Part shown: piece after piece, positions 13,070 through 25,400 of the stretch
How positions within the stretch are numbered: position 1 is the first letter of the stretch
Layout: each line of letters begins with the position of its first letter
Assembly: GCA_963573305.1 (NCBI GenBank)
Contig: OY754328.1
Location: forward strand, 43,887,822-43,951,821
Direction of reading: 5' to 3'
DNA length: 64,000 nt
From: Pyrrhosoma nymphula
Lineage: Eukaryota; Arthropoda; Insecta; Odonata; Coenagrionidae
The notes under the pieces: model-generated
Database searches by the model: none
What the model was told of the DNA's origin: nothing
The model's input: only the letters and a program-made list of their open reading frames with translations
Position numbers and translations under genes: made by a program

Positions 13070-13393
13070 GATAATTCGTACGATGTAGACGTAGACTGGA
13101 TGCGGCAGCAGATGCCAGGGCCATCAGCATCGCGTGGGTTTGGTGGGTTGCGGGGGCGCCGGCGTGGGAGCCGAGGAGTGGGATCGCCGAGGAGAGTCCG
13201 TCGCCGACGGGGTGGACTGATGGCAGGGGATGTGGAGCACATGGTGGTGGATGCCGATTGGGCGCCGCACGGAACTTATCACGGCCACCAGGATCAGAGA
13301 GAAGAATATGGCCACATGCTCCATGAAATGGTGTGGCTCACAAACGTATTGTGCTGGAAGGAAATAGTCCTCCCTCTTAGACTCCCCTCCTAA
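13070..13393 (+). CDS. probable coding exon, product unrecognised
   Basis: A GC-rich open frame in AT-rich surroundings. It follows a good splice acceptor (GTGGATTTTCAG, 13,058-13,069) at a codon boundary and runs 107 codons to a TAA at 13,391-13,393. The product begins DNSYDVDVDWMRQQM, continues with an Arg/Gly/Ser-rich basic segment (RRRGSRG, RRVRRRRGG), then an acidic/His-containing stretch. I do not recognise the family. Two AATAAA signals follow (13,626 and 13,670), which fits a 3'-terminal exon of an upstream gene. Alternatively, a phase-0 but weak donor after the codons for HEM (13,331) could splice it to the SANT exon at 16,178. I see no earlier exon. Reality as an exon is moderately likely; the parent gene is unresolved. 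Confidence 0.4.
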   Translation, partial: DNSYDVDVDWMRQQMPGPSASRGFGGLRGRRRGSRGVGSPRRVRRRRGGLMAGDVEHMVVDADWAPHGTYHGHQDQREEYGHMLHEMVWLTNVLCWKEIVLPLRLPS

Positions 13394-13625
13394 TCTTCCG
13401 TGCCACGCGTGCAAAATGCCTACTGGCTTCAGTTGGGGTTACACCCCATGTCTTGACCCCCCCACCGACTCCTCAGGGTCACTCCAAAAGCATATTCATA
13501 TAGTTTCTCTGCAACCCATATTTGCTTTGTATAATCCCACATTTTGGTTCCATTTATTTTATTTTAATTATTTCTTATTTTCTCAATGATTTTCAGTATA
13601 TTCATTTGCTTGCCCCTCAACCTTT

Positions 13626-13675
13626 AATAAAGATGCATATTCATGCTACTCTGTTCCATTTAGATGCTTAATAAA
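13626..13675 (+). terminator. two polyadenylation signals
   Basis: AATAAA at 13,626-13,631 and at 13,670-13,675, 230-280 bp after the stop of the 13.07-kb open exon. Their position supports reading that exon as 3'-terminal, but AATAAA is frequent in AT-rich DNA. Confidence 0.4.
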
Positions 13676-14460
13676 GTAGCTGACATGAAAAAAATCATTT
13701 GTTATTCATTCACATGGAGTGAAATAGTTGCCATGAAACCTCACAGATCTCAGATTTCGTTGACAATATGTTTAGCCAAAGTGTTCTCTTTGCAATGATT
13801 GCAGTGAGGCCGAAGGCTCTGATGTCAATACATTACATGTTAATGTGTTTAACAGGTCAGCTACATTTTATCAGAGTATTTTTGCTACTCTTGAAAGTGA
13901 AGACAAGTTAGTCTTATTATGGAAGGGATGGGGAAAATGTGGCTTTTTGGATGAAAATAACCCACTAACACTTTACTATCAGTTGTCAGGCTGGAGAAAA
14001 TGCTAAAAATTGGTCTCTGAAAGTGCCCTTGATATGCAAACTAACCTTATGAAATCATTTTACTCTTAAGGTTTTCACAATATTTAATCATTCATGTCTT
14101 AAGGAATGCTGAAAGGCTTCTCTGTGTTTTGTATTTAAAAAAATGTTGTTCAATGTTTTGTGTACATTATTATTGAGTGCTTCATCATGAATGAGTTACA
14201 TTGTGGTGGAATTTCCACATTTATATGAATGATGTGCACAAAAATGAAAATAGTTTATAAAAAACGCAGGAACATGAAAATAAATGGAAAGGACACTCAC
14301 AAAAGATTTCAAAGGGCCTTTTTGGTGCCTTCATCAGTGGTATATATTATTCCTGCTCTGTTCCCTCGGGGGGCGGGGGTGGGGAAGGGGGGGGGGGAGG
14401 GTAGAAAAGTTGAGAGGGTGGGGAGTGAGAGGGGGCTATTGGATGGTCAGTGGGCCAGGT

Positions 14461-14613
14461 TTAGCCTGTGCAGTTCAAATTCTTTCGTCACCCATATGTA
14501 TGCCATCTCATCAGTCATCAATTTGACACTTGAATCTGATACTAGCATCGAATTGAGGACTTTTGAGATGGCCTACATATGGAAGGCAAAAGAATTTGAA
14601 CCACCCAGGCTAA
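14461..14613. repeat. foldback repeat with 50-bp arms
   Basis: The segment 14,461-14,510 is nearly the reverse complement of 14,564-14,613, with a spacer of about 53 bp. Each arm contains GTTCAAATTCTTT-like text (one arm inverted), resembling a tRNA box B. This could be two SINE heads in inverted orientation or a small foldback element. The right arm touches the start of the next element. Confidence 0.6.
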
Positions 14614-15299
14614 GGGGTCGTGAATAAACTACATTACCAACTTAGGGAGGGGGGGGGAAGGAGTCGCCTAAAAACCTATGGTGGTATGGTAAACCTCAAA
14701 GTAACGTAGCTGTTACAATGCGCCTGTTTACATTACTTATTCGTCAACATCGCGTTGACAATACAGCAGAGTTTAACATGAGGAAGAGCGCACGGAGTGC
14801 TTCTTACACCCCAAGTTTCTACCTTCACGCAATGTAACTGAACCATTGCCTATAGAATGTTGCAAGTCTTCATACCATCAAATTGCTTATATTTTAACCT
14901 TCTGGTGGGTTGAATAGCGACCTCGTGACAACAATTTTCAAGGCAGCAGTCTGAAATGTGGGGAGGGGAGAAAACAAAGTAGGTGAGCAACAGAACCTTG
15001 CACCATGATTCATGGTTGATTTTTAGAATTTAAAAATGAATATTACTTGTTCCAATTGAGAAAAGATAGTTCTATTATATCTAGTTTGGCTTTTAATTTA
15101 TTTGTCTTATTTCAACCTATCCCTAAAAATAAAGTCACTCAATAATTGAGAAAATATTTTTTGAATTGAAAGTGTCATTTGTAGAGACAATGTTACATGT
15201 GGTGGGGGGGGGGAATACTGCAGTTGTCAACGAAATGGGGGGTGGGAGGGGGTAAAAAAAAATCACCGAAAACGGTAACATAGTTTGCGCACGACCCCT
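14613..15299. mobile_element. non-autonomous element with AGGGGTCGTG inverted ends
   Basis: Left end AGGGGTCGTGAATAAACTAC; the right end is a diverged reverse complement, ...TTTGCGCACGACCCCT. TA lies just outside each end, and similarity between the arms reaches outward to CCAGG/CCTGG. The interior contains G runs at about 14.65 and 15.21 kb and has no coding frame. It resembles the GGGGCTGTCC MITE at 6.35 kb in its TA flanks and G/C-run interior, but the ends differ. Confidence 0.65.
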
Positions 15300-15547
15300 T
15301 AACCTGGCGCACGGATCAGCCAATAGCCCCTCTCACTCCCCCATTCACCACAATCCCCTCTCCTTGTCTTCTCCTTTCCCTCCTCAAAGGGTACGAGTAC
15401 TTGTAATTTAATACTGACAAAGGCGGCTTGACCACCAAAATGTCCTGAGAAATGTTTTAAAAGTATCCTTTCACAGATAAGCCAAAAGCATTACTTGTAG
15501 CAAGAATAAATGCTTTCAAGTTTAAAGTTCTCCCACCCCTGTTTTAA

Positions 15548-15698
15548 CCTTTGAACGCCGGATTTAAATTCCTTAGAAGTCCCTTCCTGCCGGATTGGCC
15601 CTTTAAAGGTTTTCTTGTTGTGTCCAAGCCAAAAATGACACTCGGCAGTGAGAACCACCAAACTGTGTGCCAATATTGGCACTTTTGGCGTTTAAGGG
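15548..15698. mobile_element. piggyBac-like MITE (151 bp)
   Basis: Ends CCTTTGAACGCC and GGCGTTTAAGGG are inverted copies of each other with two mismatches. They are flanked by TTAA at 15,544-15,547 and 15,699-15,702. TTAA target duplication with CCY(T)... ends is characteristic of piggyBac-type elements. There is no coding capacity. Confidence 0.75.
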
Positions 15699-16177
15699 TT
15701 AAACATAATGTAAAAAAGTAAAAATATTTAGAGAATGTTCAGAAAATTATGCTAATTATTACATGGTTAATATTTACTGCAATCAACTTGTGTTAAATCT
15801 GTAAAAATGAAATCTACTTGGATTTCACTGGTATGATAAGTTTAATCTTGTGTGATTGAATATTAACAGTGATATTGCATTTTAGGATTATCATTAGTTC
15901 TTTGATAAAGTTAATTAAATGAAGAATGTAGAAACTGTAAGATTATCTTCACTCCAACTTTTAACTATGCTGTTGGGCTGTTGCCTAAATATCATATGAA
16001 CTGATTTCGTGGATTCTACCATTTATCATTCATTACCATATTTGATTCATTCATTTAAATAATAAATTCCATTGGCTGCTAAGCAACTTCAAGTAATTTT
16101 TTGCTCTTATGGTGGTCCTCTTCCACTCATAATACTTCATTTTCCATGGACTTGGCTTGGCGATGGTGAGATAGCAG

Positions 16178-16450
16178 GGTGATGAAGGCGAATACGATCC
16201 AGGGTCGTCACCCTCGGGGATGTTTGTTCGAAAGCGAGAGAGGACACAAAATTGGAGTCTCCAGGAAAAGTTGCTATTATTTCGGCTTGTTGCACCTCGC
16301 CTGGATGTTCTAGAAAATCGTCGTATTGATGGAATGTCATCTGCAAGGAAGGGACGTGCGTGGAGGGAAATACATGAACTCTTTAGTGCTCGTTATGGCC
16401 CTGAGAGAGATGTCTTCCGAATACGAGAGCAGTGGAGGAGGATGAAGCAG
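16178..16450 (+). CDS. SANT gene exon A (DNA-binding domain)
   Basis: Open from a possible but weak acceptor (ATAGCAG, ending 16,177); the in-frame stop at 16,172 lies just outside. The first ATG in frame is 16,220. It encodes most of the SANT-like domain, including the WSLQEK and RAWREIHELF helices and REQWRRMKQ, and ends at donor CAG|GTAACT in phase 0. The 5' boundary is the least certain part of the gene: the ATG may be the true start, or an upstream exon may exist. Confidence 0.8.
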
Positions 16451-19400
16451 GTAACTGCCACATGCCTTCAATTAGGAGGCGATTGCTTATATATATAATG
16501 TATATCCCTAGAGAATTTGAAATGCCGTTGTGACATTTTGTGAAAGATTATTTCTCAGATGTATCTTGACATGTGTGATTATTGTCCATGTAGTGTAAAG
16601 AAAAATATTTTATTCATAAGTACGCATTTGTAATATTTCAAGTTGAGTGACTTTTTGATAGTTAAGGATTTAAATGTGAATCATATTAAATTTTTTTCTG
16701 GTATAGGGTATATTCTCGATGTTGACAAACTTAGCAGTAGACAACTTAGCTGATAAAATTTGGGTTATATCTGAAAGTGTATGCTATGTATCATTGTAAT
16801 AATATGAAATAGTAAATTAATTTCAGTGTATTGCATCAGTTACCCCTGCTGACATTTAATATGGAGAATTAATTACATATATATCTATTAGAGATTCATG
16901 AAAATATGAAACCGTTTGCCCTTCTGTAAGCTGATGCGCCAGTTTAGTCGGACTCGAGTGTAATGGATTATGAAATGTTAATTTATAGAACTTACTGTCA
17001 AGCAAGGATTTTTGTTTTCAAGTATGTTTTGATGAAATTTTGTTGAACCTGTCAAATGATTCAATGTTTAAGAGGACTTATTTGCAATACACCAAATACT
17101 ATTAATTCAATAGTTTGTCGTTCCTCCATTGACAAATAATCATAATTTACCCTGTAGAAAGTGTAGGGCAACATAGCTATGATGCACTGTAATAATGTGT
17201 ATAGTTAATATTTGAGGATTAGCTTTGAGGATAGTGAAGCACTCGATACAATCATGCTGTTATCTTTGATAAGAGTATTTTCATTTTTTGATTTCCATTG
17301 TTTGTATTTAATTTTTACCATAATAATTTTTTTTCAAAATCTTTATCAAAGTTTTTACTACATCTGGTGAAGATTTATGAAACTGTTTGCAATGCAAGTA
17401 TTCAGGGGAAACATAAGAGCTGCAATGAAGGAATTGAGCCCCAACTATGTTTAAGAGCTGCATCTGACTTTTCTCTCTGCATGCACTTATGAAATGCAGG
17501 CAGCGAAAGCAGATGTGGCCGGGAAGAACCCGCATAAGAGTCTGCAGTCTCCAGCCGCTGTGGCTGTTGCCGCGGCTGTTGCGGCCGCCACGGGGCAAGT
17601 TCACATTCCGCCTTCACCTGCCCTGGCCCAGTCACTCATGGTACCTCCCACGGCTGCCAACCTTGCAGCCCAGCAACAGCAGCAGGTTGCGATCCAACAG
17701 CAGCAGGCAGCCGTTGCAGCTGCGGCTGCTGCAGCTACGGCAACCACTCGCAACCAAATGAACTCTGTGCTCTCGGACATGATTGTGAAAGCTTTGGAGA
17801 AAGTGCGTGAGAGGGAGCAGGAGGGAGGGGGCCCATTTGACCTCTCGGAACTGGATGATGGGATGGGTTTCGGTGGATTTTTCTCAGCTGGAATGGCTGG
17901 TGAGTGTTTTCTTCTAGGTGGGAGTGAGGGCCATGTGCGGTCCTGGTTAATTACGTGGCATTTCAATCATTGGCTGGCTTTCACTGAGCCTTGGTGATAC
18001 AATAATATTGACGTGTGTGTTAATGTAAGCATGGGGATGGTGACCAAGTACATGGTTGGAAATACTGGTTAAGTAAGCAGTGATGTACCTAGTTTCATTG
18101 TTTATCCTTGTATCCTGAAAAAATTAAAGGGTTGAAACTTGTTTGAAATGGGGAAGTGCTGTGTTCCAGTGATATGACCCTGGTGGTTTGCTGCATTTCT
18201 AGTTGCAAGTTACTGCATGCTAAAAATCATGGAATACTGGATGTACTAGGCTGAAGTTTCAGAGAGAACTCACTTCAAGTTTGTCTGAGCACTCACATTC
18301 GGCTGTATGCTTCTGATCTGGAGGTGGGTAAAGGTGAAGCAGAATTGGAGATGAGTTTTAATTAGTGGGATCCCATGAAAAATATTTTCCACCAACCAGT
18401 CAGCATTTTCATTGGTTTGTGGTTCCTCATAATCTGGATATAATTGTAACAGTCTTGGTATATTTTAGATCTTATGGGGGGCTATTCCATAACTTTTGTC
18501 ACCCATCAACAAACTTTGTCTCCCTTTGACATTGGGGAGTCTATAAGCCTAATATTTCTTAATGGTCGACAGTTTTGGTAACATTGACTATTCAGCCCTT
18601 CATCTAAGTCTGTTGACTTCTGTAGCACTAATGGAGCCATGTTGATCGCTCATTTTACACACCACCAGTTGCTCAAATGGCTAAAACTGTCAACTGCTGA
18701 GAAGGATGAGGTGAATTGGCTATATACCAATGTCTATAAAGTAGGGATGTGTGAGTACTCGAAAATTTGAGTCGAGTCGAGTAGTTGGTACCCGACTCGA
18801 GTATTTTTACGAAAGTCGAGTTGAGTCGACGGAGCCGCCGAGGCCCACAGGTTTAGAAATCTGCCGACAGGAAGCGCTATCATAGTAAACTTGACTAAAA
18901 TCGATCATTTCGTGGAAATGTTCTTCGGCTATGAGAAGTGATACGAAAATGAGCTTTCATATAAGTTTTAGCTGCATCCTTTATATTTCAATATGAATAC
19001 TTCTCAAGTATGTAAGTTTAATAAAAGTACTGTAGAAGTGTAGAGCAAAGAGGATGTCCAGTGCTTTTTTCCTCAGGCCTTCACGCCGAGCACTTCGGCA
19101 GTCCAGCGAACGTCTACGGGTCCTTGGCCTACCTCTTGCTCTCCCCTCCACCACCCCGGGTCTCTCTCTCCCCCCACCATCGCCTCGGGGCTCGTCGGAG
19201 TTAAGCGATATTTTTTCTCGAGTCAGCATCACATTTCATCAAAAGTATCACATTTCACTCATCGCTTTCCCATGCCCTAACTTCTCAGGTGGCTTCCACT
19301 AGTTGGGGGCGAGGAAGGCATCCTTTCGGGAGCCTCAGCAGCCAACTTCCATGGTTCCAACTAGTTCCAACATCGGCCGCAACACAGGATGACTGTTATT

Positions 19401-22400
19401 TGAGACGAATTGAATGGTATCAACACACCTCAAGGCGTGAAGCATGTTGCCCGTCTTCATTGGCGGTTTATTGCGATGGTAGCGCCAAGGCCTACCTGGG
19501 CCTCAGTTTCAGCTGACTTCTTCGTCTTTGCTCTCTCCCCCCACCCCTTTTGACACAGATACTTTTTTTGGGTTCGCTTCGGGAGGACGGTGGGAAATCA
19601 TTCCGTGATGAACACAGGCTGACAGTGTCTTCCCCCTCTCAGCTCGTATTTTGGCTTGGGTGATTTTTTGACACCACCCGGGATCATCCGGGGGTCGCAT
19701 CCTGCTGTTACAAGGCTCGCTGACTCAAAAAGCATTGACAGCTAATTCCCCTGCGTGCCCCTCTCACACCTCCCTAGGCCACCCTCTCACTTAGGATGAG
19801 AAAACATCACCGCTAATTTTTGGAGAAGAAGAAATTTATGAGCGCAGGGCACATTCTACGAGAACGAAATGGGATTCATGTGAGAAGATCGCTCCTTCGC
19901 CTTACGTAAACAATGAATGTTGCCATTATCAATTTGCAATGTTCATTGTTTAATAGCATCATAATTTTTACGGATGATTCGGAAGCACGATGAAAGCCGA
20001 AAGCCAACACTGGGTTGATATGGCCGATGTTCAAATGAATCGAGGGGAGCTGTTATTTCAGTCGATTCAAATTGTAACCTTACCCCGGTGGTAGTGGTGG
20101 GGTAGATTTCTCACTTCCTCGTGATTTTTCCACAATCTGAAATTGTTGCGTAGCGCCCAAGAGTGCTTTGAAACGCATTGTCACATCAATAGGACAAGTA
20201 ACGTAACCTAGAGCATCGGAGAATGCGAAGAGAGAATCGGAAGTCTGACCTCAAACTAGGTACATTTTCTTTTCAAGGTGATACATTGCTGCAAAGTAAA
20301 TTCTATTTGAATATCTTTGTCGCTCGTAGCAGAAGGTGTCTATAAATTATGCAACCTTGATGAAATAAACGAATAATCATACTCGTTATGGCAATACGAG
20401 AGAAATAACAACTCGCTACAACTTCCAACTTCGTATGTTATTACCATGAGACTAACCATTGTTCAAAAATCACTCGCTACAGCCAGATTCTCACTATATA
20501 CCACACTCATAATGATGGACTTCTACTGTATTAGGTATTGATAGTCAGTTTGTTGTCTAACTTTAATTGCTACGACTACTCTGGGCTCTTCCTAGGAATT
20601 TTGGATTCACAAGTTTTCAACCAAATGTAATCATTAAAGAAAACTGTCAACAAATTACAAGAGGTTAGTTCATTTAAATTGTCCTATTGGAACTTTTCAA
20701 GACACATTAATTTTAATTCATCTCCTAATTCTGTCACGATTACAGTAAACATTCCTTATCACCTTCCCTTCTAAATCAGGCCATATGTTCAGAAGAGAAA
20801 ATGCACTAGGGGATTGGGCAAACAAGAATACATATGTTGGTGCATGCATTATTATATTGCCTGGTTGGGAAATTGCCATAGTTCATACAACTCGACTCGA
20901 CTTGATACTCGTGAGTAACTACAACTCAACTCGATACACGACTCGAGATAAAAAAGTACTACTCGCACATCCCTACTATAAAGGCCACAGGAGAAACAAT
21001 TGTGGTTGGTCAATGGGTGACAAAAGTTGCAGACTAGCGCCGTGATATGTGATGTACATGTTGGGCTGTTTAGATGTGATGTATTCAGTTGTTTAGTAGC
21101 AGAGGGACGAGAGCAGCAGTGAAGGAAATAGGACCGAAACAGTAAAAATTAGGAGTTGAAATATTTGTATTATACTGATAGCAGGAAATTTAGAAAATAT
21201 GGTCATAATGAATATATGTACATATTATGTATTAGAGCTATGGCTCTATAGTGGTCTGCAGTGGAGGGTACAGGAGTTAGCTGGAGGGATCAGCATCCTA
21301 TGCCATGCTGAAGTTGATGAAAGTCCTCCCAGAGGTTGTGTCCTGAATTCAACACCTATTACCACTGTGGAAATGTGCTTTGTCCTGACTTCAAGCTAGC
21401 GGTCAGTTTAGACAGAGTTATTGACTTACCATGGTGTTCCAGGTAAGAGGAAGCATAAGGTCACCCATTTATCCATGGATGACCTGAAACTATACACTTC
21501 AAATGCAAAAGACCTTTGCACTGCCCTGGACACCATACTGGAATACAGTGAGGCTGAGTTTGGATTGGACTAGTGTGCATCCATCCACCTGGTGAGAGAA
21601 AGATTATCGGAGAACAAGGAAGACGAGCAACTTGTTTACGGGAGCATCATTCATCACCTCGAGGACAATGACAGGTATGAATACCTCAGTGTCCCCCTAC
21701 ACCGAATGCAGGAGGTTGCAGCAGTGAAGGAAAGGCTCACCACCAAGTACAGACAGACTCTCAGGAAAATCTGGAGATCTGAGCTGTCTGGGAAGAACAA
21801 GGTTCTTGCCATGAACATGCTTGCAGTTCCTAAAATGCTGTACACCTTCGGATGCATGAAAAGGAATGTCAATAAGTTGTAGAACCTCGACAGGGGAATG
21901 AGGAAGATGATGACCATCTTTCAAAGTCTTCATCTGAAATCTTCCGTCACCAGATTGTATCTCCCTTGCAATGTAGGTGGTAGAGGACTATTGAGTCAGG
22001 AGTGTCTCCACAGCGGAGTTGACCTGGGTACATGTTCAAGAGCAGAGACCTCCTGCTCAATCTCGTGAGAGAGCGCGAGAGTGCGGAAGTTTCTCTTCCA
22101 GGCGGCAAAGAGGGCAGTGGACGAAACCGGTCTAGACTTAGATCTGTCATCTGATGGAAGCAATGATGACCATCTTGTCATTGAAGGCAGAAGTCCTCAA
22201 GTTCTAAATTAATAAAGCCGAGTAGAAGGCCTTGCTCAAGATGCATACCAATAAGTCCATGTGTGGATGTATCTACTGAAACATTGAGAAGCATGGCCTT
22301 CAACGGAGCTGTCAAGAATGATCTGATGCTTTCCTGGCATATGATGTTGATGAAGTCTATTCGGGTTCTCTACTAGATCACACTGTATTTCTGCCAACAT

Positions 22401-25400
22401 TTCGATGTACCAGTAGTCCATTGTCATCAGGGCATGTGGTGTTTGCTATCTGGCCTGGGGTCTGGTGTCATGTGATTCATTGGCAGTTTCCTGCCTTTTT
22501 CTGCCCTTAGAATTTGCTTTCCTTTGCTCCACTGGCCTGAGGTCCAAGGCTGAGGGTTTCATCCGCACATGCTAGGATGGTGTCATAAACCCACTTGTGT
22601 AGCACCGCCTAATATTCAAGGCGGAAGTTGTGGATGTGAGATGCAGAAGGTGCTGAGACCAGCTGGAGATTTGTGTAAACCTCTCTCCGGCTGCAGTTAA
22701 TATACCAGGTCACTGTATATAGCATGGCACAACACAGCTCTTCGGGTGTTATACTTCCACCTCAGACAAACACAATCAGCAAAACACCTTTGCCCCTGGA
22801 GATATTGAGTCCGTTGTGGAGAATGATAAATGTACAATCTAGTGGAATTACTCCTTCCCCACCACCAGGCAGTTGGAGACAACCAAGCCTAATATCGTTT
22901 TCCTCAACCACCTCACACGCTCCAAGTTCATGGTTGAGTTTTTGGCTCCAGTTGAAATGAACCTGGATATGAAAGAGGCAGAAAAAATGGGCAGAAAATA
23001 AGACCTGCTATATAAACTTTGGCAAATGTACCCTGGACACTATCAAAGTAGTAGTCCTCATCATAGGTGTGATTGGTGGAGTTAAGGGCTCCCCTCTCAA
23101 GTCTCCATCCATTTTGATGGCAATGAAACCTGAGTAAAATAAGTTTCAGAATCATAGGTGAAACTTAGGTTAAAAAAGCTGTTTCATATCTCTTTTAAAT
23201 AGTTCAAAGAACCAGTAAGCTAATCAACTCTATTGCACTCCTATCACGCATCAGTCTAAGGATTGGTAGAGAATAAAAGTAATTTCTATTCACATGCGGC
23301 ACTTTAAATATCCCTTTATTTCAAATGTTGACTGTGGGTACTCTTAAATTTATTAGTGAAAGCGAGTCCATGCATCTTATATTGTTATTTATTATGTTAT
23401 ACAAGAAAATCTGTCCTTTTTTTCTCCTAGTAATGATAATAATAATGCCTGTATTGGTAACAGCTGAAGCCACTTACTACCAATTTGATATAACTTACTC
23501 TTACTACCAAGACAAACACAAGCAACCATGCCTTGGGAGGTGAAATTCCTACCCAGGCAGGATTTGAACCCACGACCCCGCTTAAGGCCACTGGGGCCGG
23601 CCAGCCTAGTTGAGATGAGCTGCAGTTTCTCAGAGTTGAGAGAAGTTGCTAGCTGGTTCTTGCCATCAACTCACTATAGTCACTGTGCTAGTCTTGTACA
23701 TGCCGCTGTTCTTTGAAACTTGCATTGCACCCACTCAAGAGCAAATGCATAGTTCCCATTGTAGGGAGACCAGATCAGGGAGCCGTACTCTAAAGTTGGT
23801 CTAACTAAGGAAAAGTAGAGTGTACTGAGGCATTGGATGTTATGTGGCTAACAAATCGAAGCATTTTACATATAAGGTTTATTAGCTATCACAGTGTCCA
23901 TGTAGCAGTTAAAACTAAGCTTGCTGTGAAACAGAACACTCACATCTGAAACGCAATTTACTTTGTTGAGGTTACCTATATCTCATACCAGGGCCGTAGC
24001 CAGGTCATGTCTTTAGGAGGGGCAACCAATTTCCTAGGAGAGGCAAAAATTTTATAGTTCTTGTGTAAAAAATTAGCAGCCTGGTACAAAATTAATATCC
24101 TTTAATTTATATTCATTAATATAGTTTATTGTTCGACCCTTAAGGCTCGCCTCTGTAAAGCAGAGTACTAAAAGGAGGTGTTAAACACTTAAAAAAATAA
24201 AAAGGCTCTTGAAGCTAGGGGGGGCAAAAGAAATTCCAGGAGGGGCGGCGCCCCCCCAGCCCTCCCCTCCCCCCCTGGCTACAGCCCTGTCTCAAACTGT
24301 GGTTTAATAAAATGGCTATCTCTTCCTGGGTTTTACTGCATATGTTGCCTATCTTTTCCTCTGTGAGTCTAGGCATCTAGTGGTTCAAAGTGATGACACG
24401 TGATGGATTTAAGCCATCTGTGTGAAGGTCGTAAAAGTGGATGTTGCTAAACCAATAACAAATTATTCTGTAATAGAAATTTGTGAATATTCTTATATGG
24501 CATTATTACATGATAGCGAAAAGATTTTTTGTACCATTGCTAAAGTTTCAAACCAAAGGTTTGTAACAAGGTGTTCATAAAATGCTCCTGTTGGGTCTGA
24601 CATTTCAAAACAAAAATTCACTGCTGAACCATTTTTTTCTTATTTCATTAAAGAGTAGCAAATGCACGGACATGAAACTTAGGCATTTAATAGTTTAGTA
24701 AAAATATAAGCAATGAGCTTAGAGTTACAGAGAGTATTTTGTGGAAGGAAATAAATTTTTAACTGCATTTTCTGATGAAGGAATACAGGTTTATAAGGTA
24801 CCAATTCACATCACACTTTATTAATTTGGGTACATGCTTGATACTTATAAAAGTGTTATTTGCTTTTGAAATATGTACATGAACTATGTGATTACTTTAA
24901 AATGCTAATTTTTTAAATTTTGAAATGAGACTGATATGTTTGAAAAGGTATTACTCTGGTGCTTTTCTTCTTTTGTCCAGTTTTTCTTCATTAACTGAGC
25001 TCACCCTCTAATCCTAGTCCTTTGCCCAACTTCCATCTCTCAAAATATTTCTATCTTCTTTCACATATCTGACTGGCAAACCAAGTACCTATTGAACCAA
25101 CTCTCTATTAATTTATTATTCTGCAAAACCTAATATGTATGTAGTAATTTAATCTATTCAATGCCTTATGATTTGCTCTTTAGGTGGAGTTGGAGGGAAC
25201 CAACAAGGACATGGTGTAATGTGTGCTCAGGTGAATAGTCAAGTTGATGGTTCTCACCGGAATGTTGTGGGGAATCAAGGGGCCTTATCTGGACAATCTG
25301 ACAATAACCCTAGTGGAAGTGTCACCAGCAGTGGGGGTAGCAATGATGCGTGGCGACTCACCATTGCTCCTACTTCAACTTCTGTACACCAGCAGGCAAA

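Noticed and set aside
14360..14400. G-run as a quadruplex regulatory site
   Set aside because: G runs recur in the repeat-derived sequence here (also near 14.65 and 15.21 kb), with no gene nearby that they could plausibly regulate.
17489..17966. Alternative frames and minus-strand frame over the Ala/Gln exon
   Set aside because: CAG/GCN repeats stay open in several frames; only the frame giving AAKADV joins in phase with both neighbouring exons.
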